Below the pieces are notes generated by a model. It had not been told where the DNA came from and did not search any database. It was given only the letters and a program-made list of their open reading frames with translations. The position numbers and the translations under genes were made by a program. DNA of 64,000 nt from Apophysomyces variabilis (taxonomy: Eukaryota > Mucoromycota > Mucoromycetes > Mucorales > Mucoraceae). The DNA lies in assembly GCA_002749535.1 (NCBI GenBank), contig MZZL01000405.1:620001-684000 (forward strand), read 5' to 3'. Shown in pieces: positions 1 to 10,968 of the stretch (the first letter of the stretch is position 1; each line of letters opens with the position of its first letter).

Positions 1-2291
1 CATTGATTACTAAAACCATTGATATCCAAGAATCCATTTACGTCACTTAAGGCCTCATTTCCTGTTCACATTTACATACAGCGGTCAACAGCTTCCTTTA
101 CTTTTTATTGCCGGACAGTCCCTCTTTCCTTTTTCTTTGCAGATGAAACTCTGAAGCATCAATGATAATGACGTGATGCAGGATATCAAAGTCTAAGAGC
201 GTGTACAAGCACAAACCTAGATAAGATAATCATATACCATGGACAGATAACTTAGGCAGATGCATCTTCATAGCTTGCAGCGAAAAGATACAGGAAGAAG
301 GGCAGTAGAAAGATTAAGGAAGGTGCACTTTTACTATCTTTAACAATTCATAACATATATATGTATATATATCTCAATAAGAAGTCCAGTGTTATACATG
401 GAGAGAATTTTACACACTACATGATATATCTAATTACCCAAAGGATGTTCAAAACGTGTTGGGTCTGTTGATGAACCTGTCTATCAGATAAGCATAAACG
501 ATTGGACGAAACCCTTATAACTGGGTTTAAATCGATGTGCCCAAAGATTTTTCCTCCCCAACCATTCCTAAATGAGCAGCTTGTCTCACAGAGGCGAATG
601 TAACCTCGACTCAATATCTGAAAAGCCGTGACTGGAAGTATACTCTCTTTGAGCAAAACAAAGGGATATGCAAAACGGTGAATGGATTGAAGACGGAGTA
701 ATATGTGAAAAATAACAAAGCTAACAGCATCGCCTGCCGAAAAATAACCATATCGTCAGTATGAAGCCTAAAATGATATGTCAAGGAAACACTTGCAGAC
801 ATCATATCCACCCTGGGACGGACGCAGTCCTTTCGTAGACGCTGATGCTAAAAAGGGACTGGCCGTTGAGGGAAACAAATAATGCCAAAAGAGGAAATCC
901 GAAGAAAAGAAGAGGACTTCCTTCGAACGTTTGCAACAATATGACTATTAAACATGGAGTTAAGACTAACGGGAGTACTAGACCTGAGCAAAAGAAGACA
1001 TGTAATTGAAAAGAATTATCAACTTTTCTATAGATGGCGGATGGGAATGACAGCTGACCATCTATTTCAAGCAAAATAATATGAAAGTCCTTCATGGAAT
1101 AGCAGAGAATAGTATGTGAAGTACAAACTGACGCCTGAACTCCATGTTTGCGTGACATTACTGTATGGAAACGAATTCAGCACCTTTCTCTCCAGCCTGC
1201 CATGAACGTGATAAAGCGTGACAACGAACGCGGTGAAGAAGCATAGACTATTCGTAAAGAAAGTGCAAACTGTAGTTATTGCAAGTTCCCAGTACTAAAG
1301 TGTCGAGGCACGGTGAAGATGGCGTCGCGTAGGGGTATTTGTTACTAAGAGTCTCAGAAATTACTGTCTTAGTGTTTTTGGCGCCCATATCTTTTTCTTT
1401 AAATGGTTTCCTTGAATCTCATAGCATACATGTCGCAAAGTATTTGCATCCTGGTTGAACAGTTTCCCACTGATTCTGGAAGATTTGACGCTGCGAGAGG
1501 TGGAATTGTTGAAGCTCTTTACTGCTTATATTTTCCATATCAGCACACTCCTGAATTTTTTACGGAAGATAATACAATCTATTTAACTGTCTATTTAGAA
1601 ATAAAATGGCTGTCCATCGAACAAGCGTGCAGGTGAATAACCGAACGAACTTGTGTGAAAGCAAGATCTCTACAGCAAGACTGTAAATGGAAGTGTTGGG
1701 CTATTAAACACCGTTATATTACTTGCAGTATTAGGAGATCTGGAACAAAGAACAAGGGACAAACGAGCATAAGAATCTTGATCTCTATTGATATCTTGGT
1801 ATCTTGAAGAAAACTGGCCTCCACTTTCTTCCGTTCAATGAAAAACAATCCGTTTAATAGGCAAAGCGCGATCCTGTCGTGTCCATAGAAAGGGAAGTTC
1901 AAAACCTCGACATGCGATATGCCGAATCTGATGGACAGCACTGTAAATCAAGTCTGTATGAGTACGGTGCTCGGACGAAGAAGCAGTGCAGTCAAACGAT
2001 TGTACGGTTGATTTAACACTTGTTTAATATATGAACATTAGGTACAGAGAAGGTTTTAACAGCACTTCGTTTGGATACCTCTTGGTTATTTCCATAACAC
2101 GCGTTTTGTGTGATTTGTGATGCACGTGAGGTACAATCTAATCCCCGCTTGACGACAATGTTGTATTGTGGAAAAAGGACACGCAACAAAAAGATAGAAG
2201 TTTCCATTTTTTCTTTCCCTTTTGTTTGATTTCCTTTTTCTTTTCCCTTTTTCTTTGTTAGTTTTTCTTGAATAAAGAGAAGAAGACATAC
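1..2291. other. Intergenic stretch, no supported gene
   Basis: AT-rich sequence with many stops in all frames. The longest ATG-initiated ORF is 118 codons on the minus strand (802-1158). It is hydrophobic in the middle, matches no family I recognise, and shows no clear splice partners. The last 100 bases before the hexokinase-like gene are strongly T/C-rich, as is common upstream of fungal start codons. Nothing else is supported. Confidence 0.6.
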
Positions 2292-3992
2292 ATGATGCCA
2301 GACCGGGAGTCAGGTACAAGGAGCAGTGGAAGGAACAGACGTCCGATGGCTCGACCTACCCAGCTAATGCACGGTTCACCTGAACAACAATCGGTGCTCG
2401 AAGAAATTCAAGAGACGTTCCATGTAACGGATGCCCAACTGGAAGCCATCGTCCGAGGATTTGGCGAAGAAATGAAAGAAGGATTGGCTGCTGAAGATAA
2501 TCAGTACTCCTCTCCTAAACTTGATCTCAAGATGATTCCCTCTTATGTTACCGGTAAAACGAGAAGAGAATAAAATAGATGGGGTAAGGCATTAAATTAC
2601 TTTTGTTAGGTTATCCCACTGGTTATGAAAAAGGCACGTATTTAGCATTGGAAATCAGTGGTGTAGATATCTATGTCTGCCAAGTAACGCTCAAGGGCGA
2701 AGGTGGGAAATTGGCCATCAACCAATATCAGTACAAGATTCCCGACCATTTGACAGCCGGCGACGACATCGCTATTTTGGTGGATTATGTAGCCGATTGT
2801 GTGGCCGATTTTCAGCGGCGGATCGGGGCTTCTCAGCAAGTATATTCGATGGCGATCAGTATCGGGTTCGCTGTACGCCAAACAGGCCTTGATCGTGGTA
2901 ATATTGTTGCACTCGAACATGGTTTTGAATTTCCAAACGTTATTGGATGCGATGCCGTCGATCTCTTTGACAAACGATTCCGGGCCAAAGGTCTTGCCGT
3001 GAAAATAGTCGCGATTGCCAATGGTAAATTCGAAATCATGTGGGAGACCATAAAAAATGGGGTAATTTAATCTCCTTTTATTCCTAGATGGCGTATGCAC
3101 TTTGTTAGCCCATGCATATCAGCACCCCTCAACCCGTCTTGGTATTGTCCATAGCGCTGGTACGAATTGCGCGTTTTACGATAAGATATCGAACATGAGC
3201 CGATTTATGGCCCAACATCACGAGCACGACGAACTGCTACCAAACACCGACATGATTATAAACACCGAATGGTGCAGCTTCTCCAGATCATTACCAATGA
3301 CGCATTTTGATGCACTTGTTGACGCCGAATCCAATAACCATGGAATTCATATTTTTGAGAAAATGACGACGGGCATGTATCTTGGCGAGATCGTTCGGCA
3401 AGTTCTCGTGTACCTTGCAGATGATCGGCAGATTCTGTCATTCCAGATCCATGACGAATGTTTATTGCGCATTCCTTATCACTTTGACACAAGCTATATG
3501 TATGTCTGCGAGGCAGATGATGATTGGGAGAACCTCGAGAAAACGCGGGTCGTGCTGGAGGAAATGTGCAAGGTCGATGAGACCACCTTGGCAGATCGAG
3601 AAATTGTGAAGAAGGTTTGTGAACTGGTGGGGCATCGTGCGGCGGTGTTGCTGGGGGCCAGCACCGCCAGTGTAGTGCAATACATGGTTGAATCGGGCAT
3701 TGGTCTAGATCAACAAGAAGGATTTGCGATAGGTAACGAAATAATGATACTCGTGCATGTGATAATTTTGATACTGAATGACTAGTTTACTTTAGCTATC
3801 AGTGGCGATGTCTACAAAGATTATCCATCATTCCATCCACGCATGTGTGAAACCTTGAAAGCATTGCTCTCGGAAGATGTTGCATCCAAGCTATCTGTGG
3901 GCATTGTTGAACATTCGCGTATTGTAGGTGCCACCATTGTTGCGATGATGGCGGAGAAAATGGATCAGCAGCAAGACGTCGACATGCTGTAA
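2292..3992 (+). CDS. Hexokinase-like protein, probably non-catalytic
   Basis: Four exons (2292-2553, 2610-3023, 3088-3732, 3796-3992) encode about 505 residues, the usual length of a fungal hexokinase. Fold markers are clear: a large-domain EKMTTGMYLGEI segment, an MIINTEWCSF segment matching the glucose-site region, and an IANDGVCTLLAHAY segment that keeps the catalytic-base aspartate, rebuilt across the second intron. Key sites are altered. The phosphate-1 loop, normally LDLGGTN, reads LEISGVD. The glucose-binding TKGF reads EHGF. The adenosine-site GSG/GAA motif near the C-terminus reads HSRIVGATI. Known fungal paralogues with such losses act as regulators rather than enzymes. I infer a pseudo-hexokinase with a signalling or regulatory role; residual activity cannot be excluded. 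The ATG at 2292 is chosen; a second ATG follows immediately. No frameshift or stop is seen, so it looks maintained. Confidence 0.82.
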
Positions 3993-5042
3993 TTTACAAT
4001 CTATTGTATCTAAATTTCTGGATTTCTATCGTTTCTTTGTATCCTTCCTTCCAACATCCATTCTCTCCGCCTTCACATTAACTTCCTTTCTTTTTCTTCC
4101 TCACTTGGATTTCTGTCACACACGCACAAACACACACACGCACACACACGCACACACACACGCATGGACAAACACTCTCACACGCACGCAGACACACACA
4201 ACCACTCTCACACACTTACACACTCGCACTAACATTCACCTCCAATAAGGGCAAAAAAAATTTTGTGTTGATTTTTTTTTTTGACAGGTCATAAAATAGC
4301 ACTGCATGTTTTATCCCGACTTACTATCAAGTCATTGTAACATGTCACACATTAATTATCGTCAAACGTGTGGTAATTCTCAATAAGTAAAAATGATAGC
4401 ATTGAGAGAAAGGAGATTGGAAAGCAGGGATGATGTCAAGTGAGAAACAGCTTATTTGATGTGAACAGATCTGAATTCGATTCACATTGAACACAACCAA
4501 ATAAGTCTGAATCATATATGGTTTGGCGCCCTTTTTCTTTCTTTTATGTAACAAAGTTCTCTCAGGGCCATGACGATGACAGATACACTCAGAACAAGGT
4601 TAAACGGTCCATTTATTCTTTTTTTCTTTTTGCACTTGGTAAATGTCCCACACAACCCGACAGTGCCCATCTCTGTTCCTTTTCCGTTTCCCCCTTTTCC
4701 CAAAACGCCTGTTGTCCCATTGATTGGACATTATCCATTCCGAAAGCACATTAATGATATATTAGGCGTTAGAACCTTGTATCACCACATCACGTATGGA
4801 AGAAGACGGCAAAAGAAAAAAAAATTAATCAGTAATTGTCCAATGACGAACCGATGCATATCGTTGGGTTCGTTATGTTGCTTGATTTAAGTTTATCTTT
4901 TTTGGAAACGTTGAAAAAGAAAAAGAAAGAAGTATGCGAATGGTTTACAAGAGAAGACAATAGTTTCGTCTTATTTTTTTTTCCGTTTGCGTCGAAGCCG
5001 TCGTTTAGCGTTAAGCTTTTTTTTTTCTTTGGCAGAAATATT
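3993..5042. other. Convergent intergenic region with CA-rich tract
   Basis: Lies between the 3' ends of the hexokinase-like gene (+) and the G3BP-like gene (-). It contains the CA-rich array listed separately, several A and T homopolymers, and no ORF with recognisable content. It probably holds both 3' UTRs and terminators. Confidence 0.5.
4117..4232. repeat. CA-rich imperfect microsatellite
   Basis: About 115 bases made almost only of CA/CG/CT dinucleotide steps: cacacg and cacaca blocks interrupted by gca, ctct and acct units. It lies just downstream of the hexokinase-like stop codon, in the probable 3' UTR or intergenic DNA. Non-coding simple repeat. Confidence 0.85.
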
Positions 5043-6559
5043 TTACTTTTGCTCGCCACTATGACCAGGTCCACCACCACTACGGTATCTGTGTCCTCCT
5101 CCTCCACGAGGTCCTCCTCCTCCACGCCTACGATTACCCTCTGTGCGACGTGCTTCCGCTGGTATACCATTATATTGCTGACGTGCAAATGGTCGTTTCT
5201 TCACGTAATGACGTTCTTCTGCTGATGTGACTACCTCTCCAACCTCTACCTTTCGTTGACTCAATGCTTTCTGCACTGCCTCGGTTGAAGTATATTCAAG
5301 GATCGCGCATTTTTTTGCAGTTAAAATATTCAATGACTTGATCTCTCCAAACTGCGAGAAGGCTTCACGAACTTGCTCTTCTGTCAGGCTTGGCAAGACA
5401 TTCTTAATGAAAATCTCTGTCATTTCCTCTACATACACACGGTTAATCGAATGATGTCTTATGTTACGGATTTGTTGGCTCTTTTTTGGTCTCTTTGGAT
5501 CCTACCTTTACGTTGTTCCTTGTTGATCTGTGCTTGTTGCTGGCGAGGTTGGGATTCAGCAGTTCGAACTGGTTGTGCAGCCGCAGCTTTGCTTTGAACA
5601 GGTGTGGTTGGTGTCACAGCTGTCTTAGCTTCTGCTGCTTGCACAGACCACTTTTCGGATGCGTTAGCCGCCAATTTAGCCCAAGTTTTCGGTTCTGATG
5701 GTGCCTGTTGGTTGTCGATACTTCTATCTTCCTCTCCATTGGTAGCTTGCGTCGAAGGATATTCCGCCACGCCATTCACAGCAACAGTACCCCATCCTTC
5801 CTCTTCTACATCCGATTCTACCTTCGCCTCCTTCCCAACTTCAGCAGCAGCAGCAGTAGTGACAGCAGCAGTTTCATCCTCTGTGGGAATGGTAGGTTCA
5901 ACAGTGACAGGGGTAATCTGTTTCGTCTCGGAAGGCTGTGTTGTATCCTCTGGAGCCAATTCCACTGCTTCTTCCTCCTTCACTTCTGATGACAGCTCTT
6001 GGTCATTTTTGGCGAATTGTTGTTGCTGTTCAACTTCCTCGTCTTCTGTGTCGATCAGATCCTCGTCTTTCAAGAATCGAAAGATATCATTAAGAACGTA
6101 GTATCCATTGGGTTGCGGCGCCAAGAAAAACGTCTGACAGAATCTCTGTGCTGGTTCGTCGCGACTGCACATTTCACCCAAGACCTGAACTAGGATTCCA
6201 TTACTGGCAGACCCCTGACTGTCTACCTGAGTGACACGGATCTTGCAATCTTCGTAACCTAATTCATCAATCTTGTCGCGGATCGCCTAAAAACAAGCGT
6301 GTTCAATCCATGCGTGTCATATTGTTTGGTTAAGGCATGTCCTTACTTCTGAGCCTATACAGGATTCGGTAGGAGTGCCTTCAATTCCTCTCACGAACTG
6401 GGAATCTTTGTTGTAAAAGGCATGGATTCGTTCTGGCTTCTTGCTTAGAAAGGTGTAATATTCACGGACGAAAATGAGGCCCACATCTTGTGGTAGAATG
6501 TCCGCCGTGGCACCTCCGTCAGGTTTTGCTTTAGCCGATTGATTTACAGCGGTCGTCAT
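5043..6559 (-). CDS. G3BP-like NTF2 and RRM RNA-binding protein
   Basis: Three exons (6559-6347, 6286-5506, 5428-5043) give 459 residues. Residues about 20-145 form an NTF2-like domain: VREYYTFLSKKPERIHAFY, then GYEDCKIRVTQVDSQGSASNGILVQVLG, then FCQTFFLAPQPNGYYVLNDIF and FRFLKDE. These are hallmark G3BP/Nxt3 segments. A long acidic, Gln/Thr/Ala-rich disordered middle follows. An RRM begins at TEIFIKNVLPSLTEEQVREAFSQFG. The C-terminus is a basic RGG-like tail (RRGGGGPRGGGG). G3BP-family proteins bind mRNA and ubiquitin proteases and nucleate stress granules in the cytoplasm; that role is inferred from the domain order. The gene is divergent from DUS4, with 288 bp between start codons. Confidence 0.9.
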
Positions 6560-6847
6560 TCTTCCTATGATGGGGGAAATCGGGTGCAATCAATAAGACA
6601 GGGAAGCTAAAGAGAAGGAAAGATGAGGCTTACAGTGGCTTGAATCAGGCGTCTCGTTTTGGGGGGTGGGGGAAAAGGTCGGCGCACAAGTCAAAGAATA
6701 AAGAGGAGAGAAAAGTGAAGAAAAAACAATGCCTGTTTTGGCGAATTAAGGCGGAACAAATCCGAAAAATTGTGTGTGCGAGTAACTCCTTTTTGGCTTT
6801 TGCATTTAGTACCTTGACCACGAAACTATATAATAGCATTTACAAAA
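6560..6847. promoter_or_regulatory. Bidirectional promoter region, G3BP-like / DUS4
   Basis: These 288 bp separate two divergent start codons and must hold both promoters and 5' leaders. A G-rich stretch (ggggggtggggg, about 6660-6672) lies near the middle, and AT-rich DNA with a tata-like element (actatataat) lies about 20 bp upstream of the DUS4 ATG. No specific factor site is identified. Confidence 0.45.
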
Positions 6848-8080
6848 ATGAAGAAGAAAACAACGGCATTGGAAGTACTCGAACGGAAATCGAAGATCAA
6901 CGTTTGTGCTCCAATGGTGCGATACAGCAAACTACCTTTCCGAGAACTGGTCTTAAAGTAGGCTTGTTCAGATCGCTTGATAAACTCGTTTGCTGATCAA
7001 AGATATGTTATGTCTATTTCAACCAGATACAATGTGGATCTTGCATACACTCCCATGATCCTCGCTGATGTATTCAAGAACTCGGAATTCGCTCGAGAAT
7101 GTGATTTCACTACCAATGAGCGAGACGATCCCGTTGTTGTTCAGTTTGCTGCCAACAATGGAGTGGACCTGGCAGCTGCAGCGGAGTTGGTGGCACCATA
7201 TGTTGGCGGCATAGGTTAGCAAAAACTGAACAAAGGAAGAAGAAAAACGTACTAATGCTTTCACAAAGATATCAATTGCGGCTGTCCCCAACGGTGGGCC
7301 ATTCAGGAAAAAATTGGTTCACATTTAATGTCTGATCCTGAAACAGTAAGAGATATGATACGCACCGTAAAAGCACGAGTCGATATTCCCTGCAGTATCA
7401 AAATCAGAGTTCACCCTAACCTCAAGTAAGATGGCCCTCTCGTAATTCCTATCACTTTATTAACCAATTAGCTAGACAAACGTACGAATTTGTTAAACGT
7501 GCCGAAAGCGTAGGCGTGGATTTCCTAACCGTCCATGGTCGCACACGATACCAAAAGTCCACTGAGCCGGTCAATTTCGACGGTATCAAACTGGTAAAGG
7601 AATCCGTGGGGGTTCCCGTTGTTGCAAATGGTAGCATCTTCTCACTCAAGGACGTTGACGAAATGTACGAGAAAACCGGTGTTGATGGTAATAAAAGAAA
7701 AAGAACAAGGATAAATGGAGACCACAGCTATTTACCAATTGAATGATTGGTTAGGCGTTATGTCAGCAAGAGGATTATTACAAAACCCAGCGTTATTTGC
7801 AGGATATGAATCAACACCATGGGAGTGTATAGAGGTAACAAGGAAAACTTGCTTTATCATTATGATTATCGCTAATATCCATTTGCATCGTTAGGAATAT
7901 GTCCGATTAGCGCTGGGCTATGGCACCAATACCTTTATCTTTCATCATCATCTGATGTTCATGTTTGAAGACATCATGAGCAAAGCAGAACGTAAAACAT
8001 TTAATACATTATCCAGCATCCCTGCAATTCTTGACCATCTAGAGACACACTGGGGCTTAGACGTTAGCAGGCTAGTCTAA
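6848..8080 (+). CDS. DUS4: tRNA-dihydrouridine synthase, DUS4 type
   Basis: Six exons (6848-6957, 7027-7214, 7269-7425, 7476-7687, 7755-7834, 7895-8080) give 310 residues, matching the length of fungal Dus4. The N-terminus has the FMN-barrel signature CAPMVRYSKLPFRELV. The catalytic segment is DINCGCPQRWAIQEKIG, with the active-site cysteine before Pro. HGRTRYQKS and VPVVANGSIF line the FMN phosphate site, followed by GVMSARGLLQNPALF. The family reduces uridines 20a/20b in the tRNA D-loop using NADPH and FMN. All diagnostic motifs are intact, so an active enzyme is expected. Every splice junction keeps the frame. The gene converges on the orphan gene ending at 8169, with only 88 bp between stop codons. 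Confidence 0.93.
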
Positions 8081-8168
8081 GCAGCAAGCCTATTTTTGTT
8101 GTTTACAACAAGTCGCATAGAATATAGAAAAAAAAAGGACAGCTAATAGCAATAATAAATATTCGATT

Positions 8169-9436
8169 TTATGCCCTTGCATGTCGGGCAGTCAGCAGTT
8201 TGGCTTGGACAGATTGACACATCCGGATCAGCTAGTAATTATGTAAGATTCACTCATTTCTATGATTTACATATGACATGTACACACTTACCACATCATT
8301 TTGTTGAAGGCTAGCGAATTCCGTTTCTCGTCGGATAATCTTGTTGGCTCGTTTAAATCGCTTGAGTTGGATCAAATCTTCTGCATAATATAGCCAGCAT
8401 TTGCATTCCCATATTCTATCTTTTAACCATTGGGCTAGCTGGATCTGACGTAAGGCTAGGAACTTTGCTTTATGGGCCTAATGGAATGCAAGTTAGCATT
8501 GCCATAGAATGGAGATCTTAGTCGAAATCCTACGTAAGCCGAGTTTGTTTTCCCAAGTGAACTGTAGGCCCCTCCAAGGACGGAATAGTAGACGCCTGTG
8601 AATGCTAATAGATCGGCGCGCGAAGTCAATGACCATATACGACGGTACCTTGGTTTTGTCGTTTGTCCGATTTAGAAAGCTCTTTCCTCAAGGTACTTCT
8701 TACTTTTACCAAGATAAGTTATACAAGATATAGGCGCGTTTAACGTAGTCCTTGTTCAATCGAACGTATATGATAACCTGATTTTCATTCTTAACCTTCC
8801 CATTATGTACAGATAGACAACCGCCCAGTAGCAGACGCGGCACCTCATTCTGATCGTCCATGCGAACTTTGATGGCTTCCAGAGTTTGATACTCTCGACA
8901 AGTGATGATCCCATAAGCAATACTACGTTCTTCTTCTTGGTTATTTGATGGAGATCGTGTTCTACAACGCGTGGGTTCCTGCGAATCGGATATGCAAATG
9001 GTGATCTCTGCAAATTCATTAGTAACCGAGCATCATTAGGACCGACTTCCATCTTTTCTTACGGTGCGAAATGGGTATTAGTTTGTTACATTCTTGTTGA
9101 TGATCCCAAGAAAATATGGTATTGAATAAATAGGATTGCATATCAAGATAGGGTGGGCTTCGCAAAATGCTTTCACAAGAGCTTGAAATCATACAGGGCT
9201 CACCCGTCACGTCTACAACAGGCTTCCGTTGACTTCGAGAATCTTCGCAAAAAATTTTGTGCATGCAATAGTAAAATAGAATTCTATGAAAAAGAAAACT
9301 ACTGAGGATTTGCCGTAAACCGGTTATTAAACAATAAGCGCTGCAATACATCTTCAAAAACGCTTGTACGTTTTCGATATCAAACTATTCCTGAAATCTC
9401 CGCAGACAGTGATTCTTCGATTATGGCTGTGAACAT
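8169..9436 (-). CDS. Uncharacterised conserved-looking protein, eight exons
   Basis: No single long ORF exists. Eight exons joined by GT-AG introns (9436-9408, 9362-9321, 9283-9063, 9007-8725, 8686-8649, 8604-8534, 8477-8292, 8231-8169) keep one frame and give 310 residues. Introns run 37-60 nt. The N-terminal half contains an EDVLQRLLFNN helix, a hydrophobic LFYYCMHKIF stretch, and a Ser/Arg/Gln-rich linker. The C-terminal half, from GVYYSVLGGAYSSLGKTNSAY to QAKLLTARHARA, is rich in Lys, Gln and Trp and looks all-helical, perhaps TPR-like. I do not recognise the family. The C-terminal exons (8169-8604) are the most secure. The first two exons and the 37- and 38-nt introns are the weakest parts of the model. 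It converges on DUS4. Confidence 0.5.
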
Positions 9437-10968
9437 AGTCGACAGTAGGTGAGATTTACTCAGAGAAAGGTGAAGATAATCTAGCTTTTACTTACTTCAC
9501 TAAATACGTGCCAAGATGATGTTGCATAGTGAATCAGACGGGCATACTTTCAAGGTTATGGCAAAGAGACTTTCTCTTACGAGCTTTTAGTATAATGGTG
9601 TCTGTAGTTCTAAGAAACCAAGAAATAGCTGATGAACGTCATAAAAAAGCTCTTTTATTGAATACGTAGTTTCTCAACTTTTTCGTCTGAACTTTCATTC
9701 TTTGAAGTGCAGCTCTCTCTCGTATTGCTAAAGTTCTTGTTGTGGTTGTCGTGATGAATGCGGTTGTTGAAGGCGGGGCACCCACTGTGCGGGCCGGTGC
9801 CGGCCTGTTAATGAGGCTATGCTTATCGGACAGTCCTCTCATGGACATAGTCTACGATGCGTAGGTATCGCGTACTTTGTTCATATCAAACTTATATCAT
9901 GGCACACACCCGATTTGTAAAGTTGCCAGGCTTCCTATAATTACCACTAATGCAGAAATAGGTGAACTCGAACTGATTACATCCTACTTTAATGCAGTTC
10001 TTCGCCCAATATTCCATGGTTTGGATGAAATGTGGCTTCTGCAATGGTACGTACTAATATGCCAGCGTGGAAGTATACTGAAATACAACGCTTATGTAGG
10101 ACGAATCGTGTATGCGCGGAGATTGAGTGTATAAACGACAGACGGCCAGATGCGACAGCTACGCTCCATGAACAGTATCATGGTGTCTAACGCCTTGAAG
10201 CTCAGTGACGTTCTTTGCTTAGTTCGTTTGGACTCATGATGGCTGAAGTAATAGGTAAGGATATGGTTCCCAATGGTTTGATTTGTTTATTGACTGTTGA
10301 AGTGCAGCTTTCAAGATTGAAATTTACATGCGGAGCTAATGTCTTCTGGATCGTATATGTATGTTCAATTGGAGCCTGTCATTTTAGCTCAATAGTTTTG
10401 ATCCTTCCAAACATTTCTCATTCATTTCCCATAAACTTGGCTTATCCAAAAGAATTCATTAGGCGCGTCACAATCATTTTGCTAAGCTCGATGAGGATTA
10501 ATTCAATAGCTATCAATCAGTTTTGTAAGGTATGTCACATTGCTACTTCTTCCTTCTCTTTTTTTTTTCTTCGACTCAGAATACTTGTGCTATGGTTGTT
10601 TTGTTGGTAGTTGGACTTATAATGGCAATACTATACAATGCTTTCCATTTCTTCCTACATCATCAGTGCCTGCAGGAAGGATTTTCCCAGGACTATTTTC
10701 TTTTGATGGAGGTTTATGACTGATATTAAAGAAATTGATGGCATAATGGAACCATGGAATCGATTAATTACAACAGAAATACCAAAGAAAAGTGGAGCTC
10801 GTAAAGATCTTTTCAACATCATCTTTGACATTCAGCACGCAACATTTACTAGAAGGGATCGAGAACATTTTTACTTTAAGTCATTACGGATGTTCTCGGT
10901 CTAGAAGTGGCAATGATCTGGATCGTTTTTCCTATTTATTACGTTTCGCACTGCGATTTTCTTTGTAA
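9437..10968. other. Intergenic, no supported gene
   Basis: About 1.5 kb between the orphan gene start and the ARP5 stop. ORFs present (for example 10215-10610 on +) are hydrophobic or low-complexity and start at non-ATG codons. A degenerate tRNA-like stretch at 9581-9652 is discussed among rejected items. I see no transposon ends or conserved domain. Confidence 0.5.

Noticed and set aside
802..1158. Minus-strand 118-codon ORF with hydrophobic middle, possible small membrane protein
   Set aside because: No family, no context and no promoter-like leader. Hydrophobic character is common in chance ORFs of T-rich DNA.
5604..6101. Plus-strand Ser-rich ORF over the G3BP-like gene
   Set aside because: Antisense shadow of the acidic, Glu/Thr-rich linker of the real minus-strand protein.
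9302..9320. Apparent 19-nt GT-AG intron near the start of the orphan gene
   Set aside because: A donor 18 nt further upstream gives a 37-nt intron in the correct phase, so an ultrashort intron is not needed.
9581..9652. tRNA-like stretch: 72 nt with a 7-bp acceptor-like stem (gagcttt/aaagctc) and a tagtataatggt D-arm-like motif
   Set aside because: No anticodon stem and no TTCRA T-loop can be drawn; the matches may be chance or an eroded tRNA. Not called as an RNA gene.
10215..10610. 131-codon hydrophobic plus-strand ORF
   Set aside because: Begins at a non-ATG codon, is T-rich low complexity in its second half, and has no recognisable domain.
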